Assembly (NCBI GenBank): GCA_003281455.1
Contig: QCBX01000002.1
Coordinates: 121,813-185,812, forward strand
DNA: 64,000 nucleotides
Source: Prochlorococcus sp. AG-347-J21
GTDB taxonomy: Bacteria > Cyanobacteriota > Cyanobacteriia > PCC-6307 > Cyanobiaceae
Direction: 5' to 3'
Position numbers and translations under genes: made by a program. The notes beneath the pieces were generated by a model, which was given only the letters and a program-made list of their open reading frames with translations, searched no databases and had not been told where the DNA came from. This document shows, piece after piece, positions 20,234-30,398 of the stretch. Position 1 is the stretch's first letter, and every line of letters begins with the position of its first letter.

Positions 20234-21583
20234 TTAAAAATTATTTTTATTTTCAAAAACTTTCCAAATATTAACCAGTGAATCTTTAGTACCAATGTTT
20301 CCAGGATGAGTAACAATGGGAAGTTTTTCGCCATTTTTTAGGTTGTAAGTCACCACTGAAATGCCAGTTGAAATCTGTCCTTCAAGATAAACATAATCTG
20401 CATTAAGTCCTTTACTAAGAATCAAATTTGTTGTTATTCCACCTTTTGAAATCAAATATCCTATTTCATACTTCAAATCCGTGACTAATTCAGCAATAAA
20501 ACAAGCAAGTAAATTATAAAAATTAAATAGTTCAGAAGAATCTAAAGACATAAATTTTCTTGAAGTAAACAAAACAGGAGTTTTTCCTCTCTCAAAAGAA
20601 AATCTAATTTCTTTTAAAAATTTATTTTTAAATAAATTCCTTCTCTTCTGATTATTATCTGATGAAGTAATTTTAAAGAATTCAAAAACATCTAATTCAA
20701 CTGGATTGCAATTAGTTATCTCTAATAAATTATTCAATTGTATTGTTGAAAGTTCTACATAAGATCCAACAATTATTAGTCCTGGAAGAAAACTCTTTTC
20801 TTTATTTCTTATTCTTAAATTAGAGAAAAATATTTCAGTCTGAGAGACACTTTTTTTCTCAGAAATTGAGCTTATGAAACTTGCTGCAGTTCGAAAAAGG
20901 AATTTTTTTTGTTTAATTAATTTTTTAATTACTAAAGAAAATTTTTTTAGTTGAGAATAATTCTCTACATCTACAACTACATGTTTATTATTCTTCAAGT
21001 TCTTTAGTGTTTTAAAAACAATATTATTTTCTTGATCATTTAGCATTTCGATATCTGACAATAAAAGATTTTGAATATCTTCAAAATTTATTTGCGATTT
21101 ACTCTGCTGAAATAAAAGATTCTTTACATTACTTGTCTCATATCCAAAAATTTTATCTGTTGCAAAAATTGTTTGACTAATAGGAGTTTTATCAACAAAA
21201 TGAGATCCATTAATAGTGAATCTTTTACCTTCTATGAAAGCTGGAATATGAAAAGTAGCATCAAAAGGACCTAAGCAACTATTTAGAGCAATTGGCTCTA
21301 AATAGTTATGTCCTCGAAGAGTAGAATCTCCTCTACTTATAAAAATAATTTCTTCTTCATAGGCTTGAGAAGTAATTACAGTCTTAAGATTTTTGCAAAT
21401 TTCCTCTATTGTTAATTTGGCATCATTTTCCGATAGTGACCTTGTATTAGCCAAAATAAAAAATAAATTAGATTTAGATTCAAAACCTTTAGCTAAAGTT
21501 GAGCAGTCCCACTTAAGCAGTAATAAGCAATCGTGAACAGTTTGAGAGCCTGTTGGATCATCATCTATAACGACAAATTTCAT
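20234..21583 (-). CDS. Four-carbon acid sugar kinase family (DUF1537/YgbK/OtnK-like) protein
   Basis: 449 aa; VIDDDPTGSQTVHD, ANTRSL, SRGDSTLRGH, KGGITT; C-terminal VTHPGNIGTKDSLVNIW. Confidence 0.85.
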   Translation of the reverse strand: MKFVVIDDDPTGSQTVHDCLLLLKWDCSTLAKGFESKSNLFFILANTRSLSENDAKLTIEEICKNLKTVITSQAYEEEIIFISRGDSTLRGHNYLEPIALNSCLGPFDATFHIPAFIEGKRFTINGSHFVDKTPISQTIFATDKIFGYETSNVKNLLFQQSKSQINFEDIQNLLLSDIEMLNDQENNIVFKTLKNLKNNKHVVVDVENYSQLKKFSLVIKKLIKQKKFLFRTAASFISSISEKKSVSQTEIFFSNLRIRNKEKSFLPGLIIVGSYVELSTIQLNNLLEITNCNPVELDVFEFFKITSSDNNQKRRNLFKNKFLKEIRFSFERGKTPVLFTSRKFMSLDSSELFNFYNLLACFIAELVTDLKYEIGYLISKGGITTNLILSKGLNADYVYLEGQISTGISVVTYNLKNGEKLPIVTHPGNIGTKDSLVNIWKVFENKNNF

Positions 21584-21596
21584 AAGTATTGCAAAA

Positions 21597-22451
21597 TTAC
21601 TTAAGAGATTTTATTTGTATTGAGGCATTTAACCTTTTACTATCATTTGAAGGAATCATAATCTTTCTAAATCCATCAACAAAAGAATTTCGGGGACTAG
21701 TCCAAGGTTCGAGACATATCATTCTTCTTGGTGGATTACTCCAAATAACGCCTAAATCAAAAGGATATGGATGATTTAAAGTTACCTCTCTTTTAAAGAT
21801 TTTATCTCGAAAAGAGCTTCTACCAGAAGTATACATAAGTAGATCAACTCCTAAATTAATTTTGTTTAATTCATCCAAAGTATTACTTATAGTATTTCTT
21901 TCTTGATCCTGACAATTAAGTGGATTATCAACAAACTCTAAATTTTTGAAATCTGAAATTTTAAAATAAGGATGCAAACCAAAATTTATAGGCATAGCAA
22001 AGTCTGTTTTGTTATGGATTGTAATTTCAAATTCTAAAGAGTTAATTTTTAAGATAACTTCTATTTTTAGTTCGAAATCGAAAGGGTAATATTTTTTGGT
22101 TTTTTTAGATGCATTTAAGAATAAACATAAAAATTTTTCATTTTCATTGAAGGAGTATTGCCATTGCAAATCCCTAGCGAAACCATGTTGTGGTAATTGC
22201 AAATAACCATTTCCAAAGACTGAACTAGAGGTATTGAGATTTCCACAAATTGGAAACAAGATTGGAATGCCTCCCCTAATACTTTTTGTCTTATCCATAA
22301 ATCTTGTTTCATCGAAATAAAGTATTTCATTGCCATCTGAAACCCAATTTGTAATAACGCCTCCTCTTTCAGGACAAAATTTAATATAGTTATTTTTATC
22401 TAATTGAAAGACAAAAATTCCTTGGTCCTTATTAGATAATTCAAGTTTCAC
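21597..22451 (-). CDS. Aldose 1-epimerase / galactose mutarotase-like protein
   Basis: 284 aa; RGGIPILFPICGN, QHGFARDLQW, NFGLHPYF, CLEPWTSPRNSF. Confidence 0.85.
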   Translation of the reverse strand: MKLELSNKDQGIFVFQLDKNNYIKFCPERGGVITNWVSDGNEILYFDETRFMDKTKSIRGGIPILFPICGNLNTSSSVFGNGYLQLPQHGFARDLQWQYSFNENEKFLCLFLNASKKTKKYYPFDFELKIEVILKINSLEFEITIHNKTDFAMPINFGLHPYFKISDFKNLEFVDNPLNCQDQERNTISNTLDELNKINLGVDLLMYTSGRSSFRDKIFKREVTLNHPYPFDLGVIWSNPPRRMICLEPWTSPRNSFVDGFRKIMIPSNDSKRLNASIQIKSLK

Positions 22452-22460
22452 GATTATTAC

Positions 22461-23360
22461 TTAAAGAGAATCAACCCAATCCAAAATATGCTGATTAACT
22501 AATTCAGGTATTTCATCATGAGGACAATGTCCTGCATCAAGAATAATTTCTTTTGTATTCTTTGGTGTAAATTTTTTATATAGATTTCTTTTTTTTGGAG
22601 TGTTCATCCATGGATCTTTCCCACCCCAAAGAAGTAATAATGGTGCATTTAGTTTTGCGAATAGCTTATCCAACGGCAATCCCTGAGGACCTGATGGGTT
22701 AAATACACTTCTAAAAACATTAAAAGCTCCGAAATCTAGAGAAGGCTTTCTTATTGACTCAACTAAAAAATCATCAACATTTTTTTTATCAACATAAACT
22801 TGATTCAACGTTTTTTTAATATTTTTTGGATTTCTCATATTTTCAAAAATCAAACGTTGAAGAACAATATTTTTCAAAAATATGCCAGCAACTGTTTCAA
22901 TTGAAGTTTGCAACATATTCTTTTTGATAGTTTTTTCTTCACTAAAATATCCAGCAGCATTAAGTAAGATCACTCCTGCGTTTAGCTCATTTAATTCTGC
23001 ACCAGCTGCTAATGCGGCATAACCACCTAATGAATTTCCAACAACAATTGTAGGTTTTTTTATTTTCTCTTTAACATAAGCGATAACCTGATCTTTCCAT
23101 AAAGATCCTGAGTATTCGACGTCTTGAGGCTTAGGACTTTTTCCAAAACCGAGTAAATCCATAGCATGAACTTCGTATTTTGTACTCAAAATAGGAATAT
23201 TAAATCTCCAATGATCCGTAGAAGCACCGAAACCATGAATTAATAAAATTGCACATTCTTTTGATGTTTGCTCGGGCTTAGCGGAAACTGTATGAATTGG
23301 GTAATTTAAAAAATTCCAGTTATAATTGACATCACTATCTATTAGAGCTGACTTTTCCAT
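22461..23360 (-). CDS. Alpha/beta hydrolase
   Basis: 299 aa; LIHGFGASTDHWRFNIP, GNSLGGYAAL nucleophile elbow, DAGHCPHDEIPE. Confidence 0.9.
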   Translation of the reverse strand: MEKSALIDSDVNYNWNFLNYPIHTVSAKPEQTSKECAILLIHGFGASTDHWRFNIPILSTKYEVHAMDLLGFGKSPKPQDVEYSGSLWKDQVIAYVKEKIKKPTIVVGNSLGGYAALAAGAELNELNAGVILLNAAGYFSEEKTIKKNMLQTSIETVAGIFLKNIVLQRLIFENMRNPKNIKKTLNQVYVDKKNVDDFLVESIRKPSLDFGAFNVFRSVFNPSGPQGLPLDKLFAKLNAPLLLLWGGKDPWMNTPKKRNLYKKFTPKNTKEIILDAGHCPHDEIPELVNQHILDWVDSL

Positions 23361-23402
23361 TCATTGAAAATCTATCTTTATTGATTCTAATAAACTTATT
23401 TC

Positions 23403-24770
23403 CTAAAGAAGACCCACAGGATCAGCTGCAACATCATCTGAAATTTTATTGCCATCATTTGGGGGCTTATCTTTTAGAACAATTCTTAAGAGTACAGGTG
23501 CAAGAAATGTAGTTCCTATAACCATTAATAAAATAGCTGCTTCAAGAGAAGGAGTTAATAACTTAGCGCTTGTTCCTAACCCAAGAAAAATTAAACCAAC
23601 CTCTCCTCTAGGCATCATACCCAAACCTACAACTAATCTATTTGTAGGTTTATCACTTGAAAATACCCATCCGGCTGCAATTTTTCCAATAATCGCAACA
23701 ACTAATAAGAATCCTGCAACTACAAGAGCTGATCTGCTTGTTGGATCAAGTGGATTGATAACAGATAAATCCATTCCAGCTCCAACTAATACAAAGAAAA
23801 TAGTTGCGAATAAGGAAACTAAAGGTAAAACAGATTGTTGTATTGCATGATTATTTTTAGAACTACTAAGTATCAATCCAGCTGCAAAAGCCCCTAAAGC
23901 TGCTTCCAATCCAATGGCTGTTGCCACGAAACAACACAATACAAGTATCACAAAAGAAGCTACCACCACGGCTCCAGGAGCCTTTAATCTATCTAACAAC
24001 CAATCAAAACCTGGAGCAGCTGTTCTACTTAATGCAATAGCAGCAATAACAAACACTACAGCTGCTGCAACTAATTTAACAATGGGAGCAATTTCTAAAG
24101 TACCTCCGGCAGCAAGGGCGACTACAACTGCCAGAATAACAATTCCCAAAATATCGTCTAACACTGCTGCACCAATAACAATCTGTCCTTCTCTAGTTTT
24201 CAAATATCCCAATTCACCGAAAACACTTGCTGTAATTCCTATACTTGTGGCTGTCATAGATGCTCCAGCAAAAACTGCTGGAATTAGATCTACTTGGAAA
24301 ATAAACATTAATCCAAGAGTTCCAAACGCAAAAGGTAAAATTACGCCAGCCATAGCAACAGTAAAAGCCTGAGCACCGACAGCTACCAATTCCTCTAACT
24401 CACTTTCTAAGCCTGTTAAAAATAAAAGTGCATATAAACCAAGTGTTGCTACTGCTTGGAGCGATGGAAAGCTTTCGAAATAAACATCTGGTACTGCTTC
24501 TGGGGGGATTGACGCTAATGAACTAATAACATTTACAAGCCCCTCATTTAGTTCAGTTCCAGCTGAGGGCGGTATCAATAAATGGAATCCTGATGCTCCT
24601 ATTACAACCCCTGCGAGAAGCTCACCTACAATCGTTGGCAAACTTAGTCTTACTAATACTTCTGCTAATGCCCTTGCTGCTAAAAAGATCAATAAAAATC
24701 TTATAACTCCGATCAACGTTTCAGCAACTTCTAAATCATGTGCACTTAATTCAGCAAGTAAAGAGTACAT
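23403..24770 (-). CDS. Cation:proton antiporter (CPA2 family)
   Basis: 455 aa, ~12 TM; LPTIVGELLAGVVIG, FLTGLESELEEL, ALGAFAAGLILS, GMMPRGEVGLIFLGLG. Confidence 0.93.
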   Translation of the reverse strand: MYSLLAELSAHDLEVAETLIGVIRFLLIFLAARALAEVLVRLSLPTIVGELLAGVVIGASGFHLLIPPSAGTELNEGLVNVISSLASIPPEAVPDVYFESFPSLQAVATLGLYALLFLTGLESELEELVAVGAQAFTVAMAGVILPFAFGTLGLMFIFQVDLIPAVFAGASMTATSIGITASVFGELGYLKTREGQIVIGAAVLDDILGIVILAVVVALAAGGTLEIAPIVKLVAAAVVFVIAAIALSRTAAPGFDWLLDRLKAPGAVVVASFVILVLCCFVATAIGLEAALGAFAAGLILSSSKNNHAIQQSVLPLVSLFATIFFVLVGAGMDLSVINPLDPTSRSALVVAGFLLVVAIIGKIAAGWVFSSDKPTNRLVVGLGMMPRGEVGLIFLGLGTSAKLLTPSLEAAILLMVIGTTFLAPVLLRIVLKDKPPNDGNKISDDVAADPVGLL

Positions 24771-24782
24771 TTAAGTGTAAAA

Positions 24783-24813
24783 AATAAACTACCTAATTGG
24801 AAGATAGTTTATT
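24783..24813. repeat. Hairpin in the divergent antiporter/glgP intergenic region (AATAAACTA...TAGTTTATT)
   Basis: 9-bp perfect stem extendable past one mismatch. Confidence 0.4.
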
Positions 24814-24902
24814 GAGGGCCCACTTTAAGAAATATGTAAGAAAAAAGCAAAAATACTCAACAAGTGTGGATCTGAAGTTACAACAAAGAAATTTTCTTAA
24901 AA

Positions 24903-27467
24903 ATGGCTATTGTCTGTTATATGGCTAATCCAATGAATTCCAACGAACCCTTTGATCTGCGCTTGCCTACACCTGGCTGCTATTTAGATCCTGAGAAAGC
25001 TGGGATGGATTCAGACGCTGTTTTCCAAGGAATGACAGCCCATCTCTTTTATACACTTGGAAAGTTAGCTACTTCTGCAAGCCCTCATGACTTGTACATG
25101 GCTTTAAGTTACGCAGTTAAAGATAGGCTAATGACAAGATACTTAGCCAGCCAAGAAGTTATAAGAAAAAAACCACAAAAAACAGTCGCCTACTTATCAG
25201 CAGAATTTTTAATAGGTCCTCAGTTAAGTAATAATCTTCTTAATCTTGGCATAACTCAAGAAGCAGAAGATGCTTTAAAAAGATTTGGCATTGAATCATT
25301 GTCAACAATTCTTGAAGTCGAAGAAGAGCCTGGATTAGGTAATGGTGGGTTGGGTAGACTTGCTGCATGTTATATGGAATCATTAGCATCTCTACAAGTT
25401 CCAGCAGTTGGTTATGGTATTCGATATGAATTTGGCATATTTAATCAGTTAATTAGGGATGGTTGGCAAGTTGAGGTAACTGACAAATGGTTAAAAGGTG
25501 GATGGCCATGGGAACTTCCACAACCGGACGAATCATGTTTCGTTGGTTTTGGAGGTAGAACTGAAAGTTATAGAGATGATAAAGGAAACTACAGATCAAG
25601 ATGGATCCCTTCAGAACATGCAATTGGAGTACCCCATGATGTTCCAGTTTTAGGATACAGAGTAAATACATGTGACAGATTAAGATTATGGAGAGCTGAT
25701 GCAACAGAAAGTTTTGACTTTTATGCATTCAATATTGGTGATTATTATGGTGCAGTAGAAGAAAAAGTTGCATCTGAAACTCTTTCAAAAGTTCTCTATC
25801 CAAATGATGGAACTGATGAAGGTAGAAGATTAAGACTCAAACAACAACACTTTTTTGTAAGTTGTTCCCTTCAGGATATGTTGAGAAGCCTTGAAAAAAG
25901 ATCAATTCCAATAACAGAATTCCCCGAGCATTGGACAGTCCAATTAAATGATACTCATCCTGCTATTGCAGTTGCAGAATTAATGCGGCTGCTTATTGAC
26001 CAATATCAAATCGGTTGGGATAAAGCTTGGAACATAACTACCTCCTCAGTTGCTTATACGAACCACACATTACTTCCAGAAGCTTTAGAAAAATGGGATT
26101 TAGGTTTATTTAATGATCTTCTCCCTCGTCATCTAGAAATTATTTATGAGATTAATTGGAGATTTCTACAACAATTAAGACTACGTTATCCTGGCGATGA
26201 CAAGATTCTTCAAAAACTCTCAATAATCGATGAAGAAGGCTCCAAATCAGTTAGGATGGCTCATTTGGCTACAATTGGAGCACATCATATAAATGGTGTT
26301 GCTGCTCTTCACTCAGATCTAATAAAAAGACAACTTCTTCCTGAATTCGCAGCTCTATGGCCTGAAAAATTTACAAATGTAACTAACGGAGTTACTCCTA
26401 GAAGATGGGTGGCCCTATCCAATCCATCATTATCTAACCTTCTAGAAAAAGAAGTTGGTCCAAATTGGATAACAAATATGGAACTTCTTATGAAGCTAGA
26501 AGAAAAGAAAGATGATAAAAACTTTTTACAAAAATTTGAAGACACTAAACTAAATGGCAAAAGAAAATTATCTAGTTTTATTCATTCAAAAACTGGAATA
26601 CTTGTAGATCCATCAAGTTTATTTGATGTTCAAGTAAAAAGAATACATCAATATAAAAGACAACACTTAAACGCCCTACAAATTATTGCTCAATATTTAA
26701 GAATCAAAAATGGTACGAACAAGTTTGAAGTGCCAAGAACAATAATATTTGGAGGTAAAGCTGCTCCAGGTTACTTTATGGCAAAGCTGATGATTAGATT
26801 TATCAATGGTATTGCTGATGTAGTTAATTCTGATCCAGATATGGATGGTTTATTAAGAGTTGTTTTTCTACCAGACTATAACGTTAAACTTGGTGAAATA
26901 GTGTATCCCGCAACTGATCTTTCAGAACAAATTTCAACTGCTGGGAAAGAAGCATCTGGAACCGGAAATATGAAATTTGCCATGAATGGCGCGTTAACGA
27001 TTGGAACCTTAGATGGGGCTAATGTGGAATTAAGAGATCTTGTGAAAAAAGAGAATTTCTTTCTTTTTGGTAAAACTGAAAGCGAAATTATGGATTTAAA
27101 AAATAATAATTACTCTCCCAAAACTTTTATTGATAAATGCCCAGAGCTTAAAGAAGTTATACGCCTAATTGAAATTGGACACTTTAGTAATGGGGATAAA
27201 GAATTATTTAAACCATTATTGAATAGCTTGACTGGATATGACCCATTTTTTGTTATGGCTGACTTTGAAGACTACTTAAATACGCAAGATGTGGTTAGTA
27301 AGTGCTGGAATCATAGGGAATCTTGGAATAAAATGGCATTATTCAATACTGCTAGATCAGGATATTTTTCTTCAGATAGATCTATCAGAGAGTACTGTAA
27401 ATCTATTTGGAAAGTCTCTCCTATGCCCGTAGAGATTACTTGCGATGTCGAAGAATTAACTAATTAA
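24903..27467 (+). CDS. glgP: Glycogen/starch/alpha-glucan phosphorylase (start possibly at an internal ATG)
   Basis: 854 aa; EEEPGLGNGGLGRLAACYMES, TNHTLLPEALEKW, EASGTGNMKFAMNGALTIGTLDGANVE (PLP site). Confidence 0.97.
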   Translation: MAIVCYMANPMNSNEPFDLRLPTPGCYLDPEKAGMDSDAVFQGMTAHLFYTLGKLATSASPHDLYMALSYAVKDRLMTRYLASQEVIRKKPQKTVAYLSAEFLIGPQLSNNLLNLGITQEAEDALKRFGIESLSTILEVEEEPGLGNGGLGRLAACYMESLASLQVPAVGYGIRYEFGIFNQLIRDGWQVEVTDKWLKGGWPWELPQPDESCFVGFGGRTESYRDDKGNYRSRWIPSEHAIGVPHDVPVLGYRVNTCDRLRLWRADATESFDFYAFNIGDYYGAVEEKVASETLSKVLYPNDGTDEGRRLRLKQQHFFVSCSLQDMLRSLEKRSIPITEFPEHWTVQLNDTHPAIAVAELMRLLIDQYQIGWDKAWNITTSSVAYTNHTLLPEALEKWDLGLFNDLLPRHLEIIYEINWRFLQQLRLRYPGDDKILQKLSIIDEEGSKSVRMAHLATIGAHHINGVAALHSDLIKRQLLPEFAALWPEKFTNVTNGVTPRRWVALSNPSLSNLLEKEVGPNWITNMELLMKLEEKKDDKNFLQKFEDTKLNGKRKLSSFIHSKTGILVDPSSLFDVQVKRIHQYKRQHLNALQIIAQYLRIKNGTNKFEVPRTIIFGGKAAPGYFMAKLMIRFINGIADVVNSDPDMDGLLRVVFLPDYNVKLGEIVYPATDLSEQISTAGKEASGTGNMKFAMNGALTIGTLDGANVELRDLVKKENFFLFGKTESEIMDLKNNNYSPKTFIDKCPELKEVIRLIEIGHFSNGDKELFKPLLNSLTGYDPFFVMADFEDYLNTQDVVSKCWNHRESWNKMALFNTARSGYFSSDRSIREYCKSIWKVSPMPVEITCDVEELTN

Positions 27468-27915
27468 TATTTTTCTTATCTGGAGAATCTGGGGTTTGAT
27501 GAAATAATCTATTCAAAATTAATCGATCCATATTTAATGGGTCTGGGGCTAATTCATTTGCAATTTCTTTAAATTTTGATTCAATATTGTTTGAAATTTT
27601 TGTATCAAATATTCTTTCCATTAATGCTTCAATTGAATATAAATAGGCATTAACACTTTCAAGTTCATCTAAAGCTTCGGTAATTTCTCTATCAGGAATA
27701 TGATTTCCTTCTGGAATGGTATCTTTATTTGATTCTCTTTCAGATAATTCTCTCTGCAATTCATCGGTCATCTTAGTACAAAGAGTTCTGAAAGATTGAA
27801 TTGATGCCCAATTTAATTCTTGTTGCTGTTTAAAAGTAGGAAATTGTCTAATAAGACGATCATGCTCTTTGTAAAATCTCTGACAATCAGAGCATTGACA
27901 GGGTTCTTCAGCCAA
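27460..27915 (-). CDS. Conserved hypothetical protein (N-terminal CQCSDC motif)
   Basis: 151 aa; MAEEPCQCSDCQRFYKEHDRLIRQFPTFKQQQELNWASIQSF. Confidence 0.6.
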   Translation of the reverse strand: MAEEPCQCSDCQRFYKEHDRLIRQFPTFKQQQELNWASIQSFRTLCTKMTDELQRELSERESNKDTIPEGNHIPDREITEALDELESVNAYLYSIEALMERIFDTKISNNIESKFKEIANELAPDPLNMDRLILNRLFHQTPDSPDKKNIN

Positions 27916-27946
27916 AAGATAAAATAATTCTTCTCATATCATCTCA

Positions 27947-28279
27947 CTATTTAGGCAAAATTTCAGGACCATCCAATAATTCGTCATTTTCATCAAGTGA
28001 ATCTGGACTATCAGGCAATGGAATTTCAATACTAGTAACTAAATTAATTACATCTCTTAATCTCATAGAATCAGCAAACCAACCCATTGCTTGTTCGGCA
28101 TCTCCTCTTTTTTCAGCATCATTTGCTTGATCTTCATGTGCTTCTGCCAATAAAGCCAGCCAGCATAAACATCTTGCTTGAACTATTGATAAATCTAAAT
28201 CATTAGGTTGAGATTTAGAAATGCGCTCGTGTTCTTGTTGAATTAAGAGCTTTAAACGCATATCATGCAACTTGGCCAT
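27947..28279 (-). CDS. Conserved hypothetical protein (110 aa)
   Basis: Acidic ORF MAKLHDMRLKLLIQQEHERISKSQPNDLDLSIVQARCLCWLALLAEAHEDQANDAEKRGDAEQAMGWFADSMRLRDVINL... Confidence 0.65.
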   Translation of the reverse strand: MAKLHDMRLKLLIQQEHERISKSQPNDLDLSIVQARCLCWLALLAEAHEDQANDAEKRGDAEQAMGWFADSMRLRDVINLVTSIEIPLPDSPDSLDENDELLDGPEILPK

Positions 28280-28357
28280 AAAAGATCTATTTCTATATAT
28301 ACGCTAGCTAGAGAGTAGCAAGTTTGCACACATACTACATATAGTTTATTACTTTAA

Positions 28358-28431
<74 letters not shown>

Positions 28432-28469
28432 AATAGGTGATTTTTGGAGTATTAAGTACTATGCTAAAT

Positions 28470-28845
28470 GAAAGCAGGAGAGGCAATCGCAAAAAAGTTT
28501 TATTTTGTTTCCAAAATAAAACTTTTTTGAGGAAAGTCCGGGCTCCCACATGGTCAGGCTTGCTGGGTAATTCCCAGTGCGGGTAACCGTGAGGATAGTG
28601 CCACAGAAACATACCGCCTAATACTTATGTATGGCAAGGGTGCAAAGGTGCGGTAAGAGCGCACCAGCAACATTGAGAAGTGTTGGCTAGGTAAACCCCG
28701 GCTGGGAGCAAGGCTTAGTAGATTTATGACCATTGCCAAATCTACTATATAGAGCCGCTTGAGACTGTGAAGTAATTCCAGCCCTAGATAGATGATTGCC
28801 CATCTTTCTTAAGATGAACAGAACCCGGCTTATGACCTGCTTTAT
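28470..28845 (+). ncRNA. rnpB: RNase P RNA, bacterial A type
   Basis: GAAAGCAGG...GAGGAAAGTCCGGGCTCCCACA...AGGGTGCAAAGGTGCGGTAAGAGCGCACCAGC...GGCTAGGTAAACCCCG...GAACCCGGCTTATGACCTGCTTT; terminal P1 pairing. Confidence 0.97.
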
Positions 28846-28869
28846 AATTATGATGATTGTTTAAATCAT

Positions 28870-29619
28870 ATGAAAAATATAATTAATGTACAGAGAAAAA
28901 ATCAAATAATTACTTTTTTAAAATCTTTAAAAATCAGATCAAAAAGACTTTCTGAGATACTTAAAGCACAAAATATTTCAGGATTAGAAGATTTCAATAA
29001 AGCATTAATCCACTCTTCAGAAAACAAAACAATAAATTACGAACAATTAGAATTCTTTGGGGATGCAGTCCTTAGATTAGCCGCTTCAAATTTTATTGAA
29101 AGAAAATACCCTAAAATGAGTGTAGGAGAAAGATCAGAGCTAAGAGCACAAATTGTTAGCGATGAATGGTTAACTAAATTAGGAAAAAAAATTGGTATAG
29201 AAGAATTAATAGTCAAAGGGTCTAAAGCTCTTGGTGATGAAAATGCAAAAAATACTATTATTGGTGAATCTACAGAAGCTTTAATTGGTGCTCTTTATAA
29301 GTGCTTTAATTCAATTCAGGAAGTAAATCTATGGCTAGATGATATTTGGGAAGAAGATTCAGAAATATTTTTAAAGACTCCATATAAATTCAAATCTAAA
29401 ACAGTATTACAAGAGTGGTGTCAAAGTAGAGGTTTTGATTTGCCAATATATAAAATAAGTGAAATCTCAAAAAAAAATGGGGACCCAAAAAGATTTTCTT
29501 GCGATGTATTTATCGAAGGTTTAAAAGAGTCGTCTGCATTCGGAAAATCCCATAAACAAGCTGAAACTAATGCTGCTCGAGTTTTAATAGAAAAATTTAT
29601 AACTATAGGTAAAATCTAA
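28870..29619 (+). CDS. rnc: Ribonuclease III
   Basis: 249 aa; YEQLEFFGDAVLRLAAS signature, STEALIGALY, C-terminal dsRBD. Confidence 0.95.
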   Translation: MKNIINVQRKNQIITFLKSLKIRSKRLSEILKAQNISGLEDFNKALIHSSENKTINYEQLEFFGDAVLRLAASNFIERKYPKMSVGERSELRAQIVSDEWLTKLGKKIGIEELIVKGSKALGDENAKNTIIGESTEALIGALYKCFNSIQEVNLWLDDIWEEDSEIFLKTPYKFKSKTVLQEWCQSRGFDLPIYKISEISKKNGDPKRFSCDVFIEGLKESSAFGKSHKQAETNAARVLIEKFITIGKI

Positions 29620-29622
29620 TTC

Positions 29623-29808
29623 TTATACTATTTCTAAATTAATTAGCTGAAAAGTTATGAGTTTATCCCAATTACCTCCTTCAAACAGAACAGCTGCTCT
29701 TTTTTTTGTGACTCTCTGTACAAACCCTTTATATCCCCTGTATATAGAGTTAACATCCTTTACAACGACAAAAGAACCAGGAAGAATTGGTTTAGTTGAT
29801 AATTCCAT
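29623..29808 (-). CDS. ndhS: NAD(P)H-quinone oxidoreductase subunit S (start probably M at 29808)
   Basis: [60 protein letters not shown]3-like NdhS. Confidence 0.7.
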   Translation of the reverse strand: MELSTKPILPGSFVVVKDVNSIYRGYKGFVQRVTKKRAAVLFEGGNWDKLITFQLINLEIV

Positions 29809-29832
29809 AGAACAAACTATTTCATACAATAT

Positions 29833-30372
29833 ATGATAAATAAAAATGAATGGTTAGTTGTTGGATTGATTACATCATGTCATGGAATTAATGGACAAGT
29901 AAAGGTTCAATCTCTAAGTGATTTTGAAGAAAGATTCTTAAAACCGGGAATGAGATGGTTACAAAAAGAAAACGAACCACCTTCAGAAATAGAACTTACT
30001 TCTGGTTTCAAACAGCCAGGAAAAGAAATCTTTATTATTAAGTTCCAAGGAATAAGTACTAGGAATGATGCAGAGCAAATAAAAAAATATAAAATACTTG
30101 TAAAAACAAATAAACTTCCAACATTAAAGGAAAATGAATTTCACTTACTAGAACTAAAAGATATGCAGGTTAAGACTTTAGAAAATGAAAAATTAAAAAT
30201 AATTGGAAAAGTTGTTAATTTAGAAAATGAAACAAATAATTTACTTGTTATTAAACTATGCAAAAATCAAAAACAAGTTTTTATACCTTTTGTCGAAGAA
30301 ATAGTCCCATTAATAGATAAAAAAAATAATTTTCTTATCATAAATCCTCCAAAAGGACTCTTAGAACTTTAA
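29833..30372 (+). CDS. rimM: Ribosome maturation factor RimM
   Basis: 179 aa; [30 protein letters not shown]-terminal PRC-barrel [14 protein letters not shown]. Confidence 0.93.
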   Translation: MINKNEWLVVGLITSCHGINGQVKVQSLSDFEERFLKPGMRWLQKENEPPSEIELTSGFKQPGKEIFIIKFQGISTRNDAEQIKKYKILVKTNKLPTLKENEFHLLELKDMQVKTLENEKLKIIGKVVNLENETNNLLVIKLCKNQKQVFIPFVEEIVPLIDKKNNFLIINPPKGLLEL

Positions 30373-30398
30373 TCTTAAAAATTTTTAGAAATTTTGTA

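Noticed and set aside
23449-24372. Plus-strand ORFs of 133 and 152 aa
   Set aside because: Shadow ORFs antisense to a well-supported antiporter; low-complexity Ala/Thr composition typical of the complement of TM coding sequence
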